Source: Endomychus coccineus
Lineage: Eukaryota; Arthropoda; Insecta; Coleoptera; Endomychidae
Assembly (NCBI GenBank): GCA_958510875.1
Contig: OY294070.1
Span: 248,001 to 312,000 of the forward strand
Direction: 5' to 3'
Length of the DNA: 64,000 nt
The translations under genes and the position numbers were made by a program. A model generated the notes under the pieces. The model made no database searches. It saw only the letters and a program-made list of their open reading frames with translations, and was not told the origin of the DNA. Of the stretch, positions 37,401-47,750 are shown piece after piece (position 1 is the first letter of the stretch; each line of letters opens with the position of its first letter).

Positions 37401-40400
37401 ACTGTGCCATGAATGAAACAACTGTAGCTTCGAAACTTGATTTGTATTAACTGCCATCTAGCGCACAAAGTCTGAACTCTATTTGAATCAAAGTATGATG
37501 AAACCAAGAACAATCAGAGAAGCAGTAGCACAATTCATTTAGTAACCTAGTAATTGATTGAATGGATTAGAAACAATATCAATTGTGAATCTATTTACTG
37601 TGCCATGAATGAAACAACTGTAGCTTCGAAACTTGATTTGTATTAACTGCCATCTAGCGAACAAAGTCTGAACTCTATTTGAATCAAAGTATGATGAAAC
37701 CAAGAACAATCAGAGAAGCAGTAGCACAATTCATTTAGTTGCCTAGTAATTGATTGAATGGATTAGAAACAATATCAATTGTGAATCTATTTACTGTGCC
37801 ATGAATGAAACAACTGTAGCTTCGAAACTTGATTTGTATTAACTGCCATCTAGCGCACAAAGTCTGAACTCTATTTGAATCAAAGTATGATGAAACCAAG
37901 AACAATCAGAGAAGCAGTAGAACAATTCATTTAGTTGCCTAGTAATCGATTGAATGGATTAGAAACAATATCAATTGTGAATCTATTTACTGTGCCATGA
38001 ATGAAACAACTGTAGCTTCGAAACTTGATTTGTATTAACTGCCATCTAGCGCACAAAGTCTGAACTTTATTTGAATCAAAGTATGATGAAACCAAGAACA
38101 ATCAGAGAAGCAGTAGAACAATTCACTTAGTTGCCTAGTAATTGATTGAATGAATTAGAAACAATATCAATTGTGAATCTATTTACTGTGCCATGAATGA
38201 AACAACTGTAGCTTCGAAACTAGATTTGTATTAACTGCCATCTAGCGCACAAAGTCTGAACTCTATTTGAATCAAAGTATGATGAAACCAAGAACAATCA
38301 GAGAAGCAGTAGAACAATTCACTTAGTTGCCTAGTAATTGATTGAATGAATTAGAAACAATATCAATTGTGAATCTATTTACTGTGCCATGAATGAAACA
38401 ACTGTAGCTTCGAAACTTGATTTGTATTAACTGCCATCTAGCGCACAAAGTCTGAACTCTATTTGAATTCAAGTATGATAAAACCAAGAACTATCAGAGA
38501 AGCAGTAGAACAATTCACTCAGTTGCCCAGTAACTGATTGAATGGATTAGAAACAATATCAATTGTGAATCTATTTACTGTGCCATGAATGAAACAACTG
38601 TAGCTTCGAAACTAGATTTGTTTTAACTGCCATCTAGTTCACAGTCTGAATTTTGATTGAGTTCGAGTATCATATTTCAACGAGCTATCAGCAATCATCT
38701 AGAACTTTCAATTTGTTACCTAGTAATAAATTAAACAGATTTGGAATAATGTCGTATGTTAATTTCTATACTGTGCCAAGAATGAAGTAACATTAGCTCC
38801 GAAAATGAAATTGTAGGAACAGGCGTCTAGTGTACAATGTCTGAACTATGCATACATTAGAACGAAACAATTGTAGCTTCGTAAATAGATTCGTACTAAT
38901 TGCCATCTAGCGCACAAAATCTGAACTCTATTTGCGAAAATAGCCATCTAGTACAGAAAGTCTCAACTCTGTTCGAATTCGAGTATGTTAACTCTAAGAA
39001 CTATCAGTTGAGACTTTGTGTACTAGATGGCAGCTAATACAAATCTAGTTTCGAAGCTACAGTTGTTTCATTCATGGCACAGTAAATAGATTAACGATTG
39101 ATATTGTTTCTAATTCGTTCAATCAATTACTAGGCAACTGTCTGAAATGTTCTACTGCTTTTCTGATAGTTCTTGGTTTTATCATACTTCAATTTAACTA
39201 GAGTTCAGACTTTGTGCGCTAGATGGCAGCTAGTAAGAATCTAGTTTCGAAGCTACAGTTGTTTCGTTCTAATCCATGCATAGTTCAGACATTGTACACT
39301 AGACGGCTGTTCCTAAAATTTTATTTTTGGAGTTAAAGTTGCTTCATTCTTAGCACAGTATAAATATTAGCAAACGACGTTATTCCAAATCTGATCAATC
39401 TGTCACTAGGTAATCAATAGAATGTTCTAGATGATAGATGATAGTTCTTAGAGTTAACATACTCGAATTCAAACAGAGTTGAGACTTTGTGTACTTGATG
39501 GCAGCTAATACAAATCTAGTTTCGAAACTACTGTTGTTTCACTATTGACACAGCAAATAGATTAACAAATACTCCTCATTCTTTCAGTCAATTACTAGGG
39601 AACTAATTGAATTGTTCTGGTCCTTCTCTGATAGCTCTTGGTTTTATCATACTTGAATTCAAATATAGTTTAGACTTTGTGCGCTAGATGACAGTTAGTA
39701 CGAATCTAGTTTCGAAGCTACAGTTGTTTCATTCATGGCACAGTTAATAGATTAACGATTGATATTCTTTCTAATTCGTTCAATCAATTATTAGGCAACT
39801 GATTGAAATGTTCTACTGCTTCTCTGATAGTTCTTGGTTTTATCATACTTGAATTTAAGTAGAATTCAGACTTTCTGCGCTAGATGGCAGACAGTACGAA
39901 TCTAGTTTCGAAGCTACAGTTGTTTCGTTCTAATCCATGCATAGTTCAGACATTGTACACTAGATGGCTGTTCCTAAAATTTTGTTTTTGGAGTTAAAGT
40001 TGCTTCATTCTTGGCACAGTATAAATATTAGCAAATGACGTTATTCCAAATCTGATCAATCTGTCACTAGGTAATCAATAGAATGTTCTAGATGATAGAT
40101 GATAGTTCTTAGAGTTAACATACTCGAATTCAAACAGAGTTGAGACTTTGTGTACTTGATGGCAGCTAATACAAATCTAGTTTCGAAACTACTGTTGTTT
40201 CACTATTGACACAGCAAATAGATTAACAAATACTCCTCATTCTTTCAGTCAATTACTAGGGAACTAATTGAATTGTTCTGGTCCTTCTCTGATAGCTCTT
40301 GGTTTTATCATACTTGAATTCAAATATAGTTTAGACTTTGTGCGCTAGATGACAGTTAGTACGAATCTAGTTTCGAAGCTACAGTTGTTTCATTCATGGC

Positions 40401-41665
40401 ACAGTAATTAGATTAACGATTGATATTGTTTCTAATCCGTTCAATCAATTACTAGGCAACTGATTGAAATGTTCTACTGCTTCTCTGATAGTTCTTGGTT
40501 TTATCATTGTACACTAGATGGCTGTTCCTAAAATTTTATTTTTGGAGTTAAAGTTGCTTCATTCTTGGCACAGTATAAATATTACCAAATGACAATATTC
40601 CTAATCTGATCAATCTATCACTAGGTAATCAATAGAAGGTTCTAGATGATAGATGATAGTTCTTAGAGTTAACATACTCGAATTCGAACAGAGTTGAGAC
40701 TTTGTGTACTAGATGGCAGCTAATACAAATCTAGTTTCGAAGCTACAGTTAATTCACTATTGGCACAGTAAACAGATTAACAAATGACTTTGCTCCTTAT
40801 TCGTTCAGTCAATCACTACGCAACTGATTGAACTGTTTCTGGTTTTAGATGATAGTTCTCAGTGTTAACATAGTTGAATTCAAACAGAGTTGAGACTTTG
40901 TGTAGTAGATGGCAGATAATACAAATCTAGTTTCGAAGCTACAGTTGTTTCATTACAGTAAATAGATTAACAAATGGCATTGCTCCTCAATCGTTCAGTC
41001 AATTACTAGGCAACAAATTAAATTGTTCTGGTCCTTCTCTGATAGCTCTTGGTTTTATCATACTTGAATTCGAATAGAGTTCAGAGTTTGTGAGCTAGAT
41101 GGCAGTTAGTACGAATATAGTTTCGAAGGTACAGTTGTTTCGTTCTGATCCGTGTGCATAGTTCAGACATTGTACACTAGATGGCTGTTCCTACAATTTT
41201 ATTTTCGTAGCTAAAGTTGCTTTATTCTTGGCACAGTATGAATATTGATGATATGTTGTTCAGATTTGGAATAATGTCATTTGCTAATATTTATACTGTG
41301 CCAAGAATGAAGCAACTTTAGCTCCGAAAATAAAATTGTAGAAACAGCTTTCTAGTGTACAATGTCTGAACTAGGCATGGATTAGAACGAAACAACTGTA
41401 GCTTCGAGACTAGATTCGTACTATCTGCCATCTAACGCAGAAAGTCTGAACTCTATTTGAATTAAAGTATGATAAAAGCAAGAACTATCAGAGAAGCAGT
41501 AGAACAATACAGTTAGTTGCCTAGTGATTAATTGAAGGAATAAGAAACAATATCAATTGTTAATCTATTTACTGTGCCATGAATGAAACAACTGTAGCTT
41601 CGAAACTAGATTTGTATTAACTGCCATCTAGTACACAAAGTCTTAACTCTGTTTGAATTCGAGTA
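28430..41665. repeat. Satellite array, monomer about 196 bp
   Basis: From about 28590 to 38640 roughly 51 head-to-tail monomers recur every 196 bp, each with GAAACAACTGTAGCTTCGAA, then TGCCATCTAGCGCACAAAG and AACAATATCAATTGTGAAT. Monomer variants recur with offsets of 2940 bp (15 monomers; the CTGTTGCC variant at 32052 and 34992, the GAAAGAACTG variant at 33300 and 36240) and 2352 bp (12 monomers), so there is higher-order structure. The edges, 28430-28590 and 38640-41665, hold a related older monomer type (AGCTCCGAAAATAAAATTG, GCCATCTAGTGTACAATG), and from about 39000 to 41230 the units are inverted. Open frames inside are repeats of a chance 73-codon frame. Confidence 0.96.
39230..40550. 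repeat. Tandem 660-bp block in the inverted satellite arm
   Basis: Within the inverted part of the array a block of about 660 bp, made of about three monomers, is repeated almost exactly. The GATAGATGATAGTTCTTAG motif falls at 39433 and 40093, with the same TACTCCTCATTCTTTCAG variant after it in both. Confidence 0.8.
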
Positions 41666-41673
41666 TGTTAACT

Positions 41674-41898
41674 CCATCGACATATACATATGGACTGCGC
41701 GTGGCAATGATAAGCGCGGCTAGTGCAAGCGTGAGAGAGGGAAACCGAAAAGGCTGGCTCGGGATGTAAACATACTAGCTACAGTACGCAGCGGCCAATA
41801 ATACCGCGATAGAGCCGGCCTCTTCGTTTTTCATCGCTCTCGCCTGAACTAGCCGCGCTTATCATTGCCACGCGCAGTCTATATGTATATGACGATGG
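41674..41898. mobile_element. MITE with long terminal inverted repeats, 225 bp
   Basis: The first 50 bases (CCATCGACATATACATAT, then GCGCGTGGCAATGATAAG) are matched in reverse complement by the last 50, ending ATGACGATGG. Weaker pairing continues inward, so the element is close to a full foldback. Its GC content is higher than the flanks. It sits exactly between the satellite array and the 335-bp repeat. A target duplication is not clear. Confidence 0.8.
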
Positions 41899-42240
41899 TG
41901 CCATAGAGATATATCTCTGTGGCTGGTGCACCACACCACCACTTAAAGACCATACAGCTTAGAGGCGTGAAGCAATAGATAATAGTAGAGTTATCTATGC
42001 GTAAAGCGCATGGTAATAAAGCATAGAATTCATATGCTATATGGGTCCCACTCCTCGTAAATAACGTTCTCGCGTTACCTTATACATATTATTCCGGTTC
42101 TTCGGAATGGGGCCCAGGTAATCTTTTCGAACGTTGCGCGCAACTTATGTATAGACTATACCCTGGCTTTACGCCTCTATATTATATGAACTCTATGCAC
42201 CACCACGGAACACTATAATGTACTTCAGTGAAGAAGTCTG
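41897..42240. repeat. Dispersed repeat unit of about 335 bp, copy 2
   Basis: It is the second copy of 22954-23290, with small indels (an extra ACTATACCCTGG near 42165). It includes the partial palindrome at 41974-41999. Confidence 0.75.
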
Positions 42241-43401
42241 GATTTAACTTCTCGCCTTCACCACATATTTCTGTGTTGGTGGAGAATCACAGAAATCATG
42301 TTATTTAAAACCAAATGGAAATGATCGACAAGGGAAGGGACATATAATTAACATTATGAGGAAAAAGGCATGGCATTTTAATCTTAGTATCGAATTCCTT
42401 AATTTCGATGTGTTTTCTCCAGCATTTACTATTGAGGTTTCAGGTTCAGGTTGAGGGTGGGAAAATAAATAAGTAGGTACACTACAATTTATGATTTTGA
42501 TATAAAGTTTGATAGAATATTGCAACACTATTAACATCATTGTTGCATCTTTAATTCACTAAAGATCCAAAATAATTCAGATTATTGTCACGAAAGTGAA
42601 CTAATAGGCTTAAATTGGAAATAATGATTTAAATTTGCGTCAAATAGGGCTCCAGAAGTCGATTGTGCTGTTAGTCTTATACTGCTGTAAAAAAGCTCCA
42701 CCTTATGTATGTATATTCGAAATAAATCGCTTTCAAATATGTAAAATTTATGATCTACTTCCTATTTGAGAATCGTGGAATAAATTACTTAATTTGACAT
42801 TACCGAGTTCAGACCAGACATGGGGATATTGTGACTTTATTTTAAGACAAATCAAGAAATTCTCTCCAACAAATGCTCATTCAAGATTTCATGGCATGTT
42901 CCTGGAACAAGATACAGTCTATCGATTATCGGCAGATCTTAATCTTCCCAATATCTTTGATTAGAATTAAATCTTCTTAAATTCAATATACTCTAAGAAG
43001 ATCACATCTCAACGATTCTATGAACGTCTGACTAAAACATTTCTATCCTTTTGCAAGTTTATTATTACATATTGGGGGGCAAAATAATTATAATCTACAT
43101 TCATCGTCTTTATTTTGAATATTGATTGTAGGGTCTTCAAATATTAATTCACAATTGATGTATATGGTGGTAATGAATATTAATAAATAACATAGAATTT
43201 ATCTAAATCTATGATAAATAACTGTTGATAAATTATAAATACCCCAATATCAATATTATCAACACTAATCAATACATAATAATAACGGAATCTGATATCT
43301 ATTGCAGAATCTCACCTCATGATCCAATAGTAATTTTATACTGAAGAGTTAAGTTAACAACTATATTTTTAACCCTTTAGTTTGATTTCAAGTCTATCAT
43401 C
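42241..43401. other. Upstream region of HGH1 (duplicated)
   Basis: It is non-coding and matches 25888-27043 closely. It starts with a short stretch also seen at the end of the Harbinger remnant (ACTTCTCGCCTTCACCACAT), so the duplication includes the edge of that transposon. The promoter of HGH1 must lie here; no specific motif was recognised. Confidence 0.5.
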
Positions 43402-45168
43402 ATGTCAGATTCGGTTAGCGAACTCGTGCAATTTTTACAAATCGGTGCTAGGTTGGACTTGAAAGATGTTGCCCTGGATGCAGTTTTGGGTATTTATTGT
43501 CTCATACTCTTCCAATATATGTTTATTCGGTATTCCAATTTGCAGGATTAACCGCCACCGAAAATGGAATAATCAGTGTGATAGCAATGCCCAATATACT
43601 GGCATCTTTCATCAGCTTATTAGATGATAATAGCAGGCCCATCTCAAGAAACGCTGCAAGGTGTTTGGTGAACATTTCAGCACACGAGAAGGGTGCTAAA
43701 ACCCTTCTAAACCTAGACCCGGGAAAGTATAGCACACCGTTGCAAAATCCACCCAATTACACCGTAATAGAATTACTGAAACACATTTTCAACAAGGATA
43801 GTTATATCGCCGATCAATGTTGTATGATATTGTCGAACCTAACGAGATCCTCCATTGGTACAGAAAAAGTTATAGATTTCATAGATGCTAGCGATAAAGC
43901 TATAGACGATATCATAAACGTGTTCACAAAGACTGAATATAATACGAATGGTGCGAACATGCATTACTTAGGACCCCTTTTATCGAATTTGTCACAGAGT
44001 AGTCGTGTAAGAAAATTCATCTTGGACAAACAGAGACGTGTAATACAACGTTTGTTGCCATTCATTGGGTATAACGACTCTCTTATTAGAAGAGGTGGTG
44101 TTGTAGGTAAGTTCTATTTAACATACAGTGAACTGTCATTCCCCACAATTATAGAAAATGCACCATTTTATTGGAGATATTGTGAAAGTTAGAGAAATAG
44201 ATCATGTACAGGGTTATTTATGGTTAATAGTGAAGTTTTTCATTGAAATATATTGTTTCCACTCGTGGAATAAACCATTCCATTATTTATTGATTTGTCA
44301 TATATAAATAATTTATAAACTGAATAAGAAAAAAGAGCCAAAGTATCCATAGATTTGATTTTATAGAAACTATTGTCTATTTTATAATCAATTGTTTTTT
44401 AATAATGTTTTAAGGTTAGGTAATAATTATTTGCTGAATTAAGTATTCAAGAGAAACAATCAAGTTCTTAACCATATTTGTTATGCATTGGAATAAGTTT
44501 GACACCTTGTGTTTCATGAAACTTTATTTTATTCAATCTGGTTGAAGGTACATTGAAAAATTGCTGCTTTGAAACTGAATATCATGAGTGGTTATTAAGT
44601 GAAGACGTGGATATCTTGCCTAGTTTGTTATTACCTTTGGCAGGTAATGAGGAATTTGACGAAGAAGATACCGATAAATTACCTCTTGAACTGCAATATT
44701 TACCCGAAACAAAACTTCGTGAAGAAGATCCTGATATCAGGTTAGTGATACTTCAATCTCCAGCACCATTTACGGAATTTAATACACAATGTTTGTCATT
44801 TCTTAATTATTTTCAACTACTGTTCTATTTCAAAAGTAAAATTACTGTTAATAATCTTCAGACTGGCTCTGCTGAATTCGATAATGCAACTGTGTACCAA
44901 AAGAAACAACAGGGAATTGATAAGAAATAAAAATGCGTATGTGATTATGAGGGAAATGCATAAATGGGAGAAAGATAAAGAAATATTGAATGCTTTGGAA
45001 TGTTTAGTCAACATTTTGATAAGGTAATTTTATGCCGAGGAAAATATTGTCTGATTTCCTAAATCTATGCATTTTTTTTATAGAACTGAGGATGAAATCG
45101 GTGAAGATAATCTTAAAGACGTTAATATTCCAGAAGATTTGCAACAGAATTTGTTGAGGATGGATTGA
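43402..45168 (+). CDS. HGH1: HGH1 homologue (FAM203-type armadillo protein), 362 aa
   Basis: Five exons join in frame: 43402-43489, 43546-44106, 44548-44740, 44862-45023 and 45084-45168 (1089 nt, TGA at 45166). Splice sites are GT/AG throughout. The protein is an armadillo-repeat solenoid with the DUF383 and DUF384 regions. Diagnostic parts are LTATENGIISVIAMPNILAS and RNAARCLVNISAHEKGAKTL in exon 2, GPLLSNLSQSSRVRKFIL, and across the 2/3 junction GGVVGTLKNCCFETEYHEWLL, followed by DILPSLLLPLAG. Exon 4 gives NKNAYVIMREMHKWEKD and exon 5 the acidic end PEDLQQNLLRMD. In yeast, Hgh1 is a cytosolic chaperone that brings nascent eEF2 to the TRiC/CCT chaperonin. Length is close to human HGH1 (390 aa). 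The 5' third is duplicated at 25888-27269. ATTAAA near 45274 may act as poly(A) signal. Confidence 0.95.
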
Positions 45169-45532
45169 AATAATTGTATGAACGTTCTTATACCAAGTCT
45201 TCAAACTAGTTTATAGAATTTTCATAATCAATTTTATACTCTAAATATTTTTGTTAAACTTTCTGCCATATTTTATTAAAAATATTATTTTATACCAATT
45301 TGTTATTTATTAACCAAAAACTATAAAGCCATTTGATGAGTATTAGTGTAAACAAAGATGTAATGTTGCACTTTACATCGAAATGTAGCTATATAATATG
45401 TCCTCTTATCTCCGATAATCCGATGAATATAATTACTTTCTTATTCATCCGATTATCGAAATAATAATAGATTTGCTGATCCGTCCGTTAGAGTAGTCTG
45501 ATATTCTATACGAAAAAATAGTAAAAAGTGTT
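45169..45532. other. HGH1 3' region and a short hairpin
   Basis: It contains the 3' UTR of HGH1 and, at about 45413-45452, an inverted repeat (CCGATAATCCGATGAA / TTCATCCGATTATCG). No gene. Confidence 0.45.
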
Positions 45533-45605
45533 TGGAGGTGCCGGGCATCGATCCCGGTACCTCTCGCATGCTAAGCGAGCGCTCTACCATCTGAGCTACA
45601 CCCCC
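45533..45605 (-). tRNA. tRNA-Ala(AGC)
   Basis: On the minus strand 73 bases fold as a canonical cloverleaf: acceptor GGGGGTG/CACCTCC (with one G-T pair), D arm GCTC-AGATGGTA-GAGC, anticodon arm CTCGC-TTAGCAT-GCGAG with anticodon AGC, and T arm CCGGG-ATCGATG-CCCGG. The A box (TAGCTCAGATGG) and B box (GGGATCGATGCCC, one change from consensus) are present. A run of T follows on the minus strand (45523-45527) as a pol III terminator. The discriminator base is A. Nothing suggests it is a pseudogene, although one tRNA alone cannot exclude a SINE source. Confidence 0.93.
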
Positions 45606-45779
45606 TATCATACAGGTTTTACTAAATATATTGCTTAACCTAACTCTAGATCTCATCTCATTAGGCCATTGTTAATCGTATACGATTAGTATATCCATAA
45701 CGCTGTTAGAGGCCTCAAATTCTTATCTAAACTCATAAAACGATTAATTTTGATATAATAGTTGCCTTGCCGTTTCACA

Positions 45780-47750
45780 TATTTTAGCAGCTCTTTACTG
45801 TGCGCGGATGAAGCAGCTGTTGCTCACATAGTAGCTGCCATCTAGTACAGAAAATCTAAACTCTATTTATATTCAAGTATGATAACTTCAAGAACTATTA
45901 GAGACGATTTAAAACTATCCAATTAGTTACCCAGTAACCAATTGAAAGGATTAGAAGCAATATTGTTGTTGATTTCTCTATTATTACAGAAATGAAGCAA
46001 CTGTAGCTCCAAAAATAAAATGGTAAGAGCCGCCATCTAGTTTAGAACGTCGGAAGTTTGTATAGAAAAATGTAGGAATAACTTGAAAACCTATTGACTA
46101 AATATCTCGGCATATAATGATTTAGAAGTATCTATATCACCACACCTGTTGACAATTCCCTAATTCGTCTAGTAAGCAAGGAAAATATGGAAACTGTAGC
46201 TCCGAAAATAAAATTGTAGATTCCGCCAGCTACTGCAGAACGTCTGAAATTTACGAATAACTTGGAAACCTTTGACTGATAAGTTCTCAGATATAATGGG
46301 TCAGAAGTATATATATCACGATAGCTAGGAACAATTTCCTAAATCGTATGTTGTGAAAGGATAAAATGGGAACAGTAGCTTCGAAAGTAAAATTGTGCAA
46401 ACTGTCATCTAGCGTGAAATGCTTAAACTTTGTTTGACTCCAAGTGTGACCAATATTACCAGCTACCTGTTCACAGATAATGAATAACTAACTATATTCA
46501 TTATATCAGAACTAGTTTGTACCAGATGAATTTCAATCTCATTTCTTATCTCTACTGTGGCAGGTTTGAAGACACTAGCTCTGAAAATAAAATTGTGAAC
46601 ATTGTCATCTAGTGTACAATGCCTGAACTATTTATAAATGTGAATGTGATAATTATCATTGTTTTACCTGCTCAGAGATAATGATCCAGAGATATTCATA
46701 TCATCATAACCAGTTTACTAGTTTGTCTCAGATGGTAATTAATCTTAACAATTTTCTTATCCCTTCATTTCGCGAGGAAAAAACAACTGTAACTTCGAAA
46801 CCATATTTGAATTAATTGCCATCTAGTGCACAAAGTCTGAACTATGTTTGATTTCGAGTATGATTACTCTAAAAATTATTAGAGATAATCTAGAACTATC
46901 CAATTAGTTCCCTTGTGGCTGATTGACCAGATTAGCAACAAAATTATCCGTTAATGCCCTTTACTGTGCCAGGAATAAAGTAGCTTATTCGTTCTTTCAA
47001 TTATACAAGCTTCAGACGCTATGCACTAGATGGCGGTTTCTACAGAAAGTATGCCTGAGCAGGTAGCTATTAGCATTTTAAGTTAAAGGTACTTTTATCT
47101 AAACTAACTTCAAGCACTGTTCACTAGATGGCGACCCCTACAATTTTATTTTCAGAGCTAGAGTTGCCATATCGTTGCATGGTAAACGAATTAGAGAATT
47201 GAAACTAGCTGTGATGGTATAGATACTTCTAGATCCTTATAACTGAGCAGGTAATAGTCAATAAGTTGTGAAGTAAGTAGTACTTTTATGTATAATATCT
47301 TCAGGCTTGGTGCAATAGATAGCGGTTCCTACAATTTCATTTCCGGAGCTACAGTTGCTTTATTCCTGGCACAATAGAGAGATTAACAAATAAGGGAACT
47401 AATTGCATAGTTCTAGATGATCTCTGATAGTTCTTGGAGTTATCATACTCAAATTGGAACAGAGTTCAGACTTTGTGTACTAGATGGCAGATACCATGTT
47501 CGAAGCTACAGTTGCTACATCCTCGTAAATGGATGAGGGAATTGTGAAGATAGCTGTCCATCTGAGATAAACTAGTTAATTAGTTGTGTTGATAGGAATA
47601 TCTATACATCATTATCTCTGAGGAGGTAACAGATAATATTTATCATACTTAAACTCATACATAGTTCAGACATTGTAAAGGAGATGGCAGTTTTTCCAAT
47701 TTTTCGAAACCTGCAACTGTTTCGACCCCCGCCCGGTAGAGAATCTATGT
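45780..47750. repeat. Old, diverged satellite-related repeats
   Basis: About ten diverged units carrying GCCATCTAGT and CTGTAGCTCC(A/G)AAAATAAAAT-type words recur at roughly 190-200 bp, in both orientations (plus strand to about 46990, minus strand from about 47000 to 47750). They are clearly related to the array at 28430-41665 but much more degraded and not homogenised. Confidence 0.75.

Noticed and set aside
28430..38640. CRISPR-like regular spacing
   Set aside because: The whole unit repeats with no unique spacers, and the DNA is from an animal nucleus. It is a satellite.
28590..38640. Hammerhead ribozyme inside the satellite monomer
   Set aside because: Some insect satellites carry one, so I looked for CTGATGA with a downstream GAAA on both strands of the monomer. 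No such pair at the right spacing was found.
42301..42540. 79-codon minus-strand frame, also seen at 25955-26197
   Set aside because: It appears twice only because the HGH1 upstream region is duplicated; substitutions and an indel change its end freely, so it does not look coding.
43497..43545. Upstream extension of HGH1 exon 2
   Set aside because: The open frame runs back through the intron, but exon 1 with its ATG at 43402 and the GT/AG pair give the conserved N-terminus, and the extension is intronic.
45453..45656. 67-codon frame over the tRNA
   Set aside because: The sequence reads through a perfect tRNA-Ala cloverleaf; the frame is a by-product.
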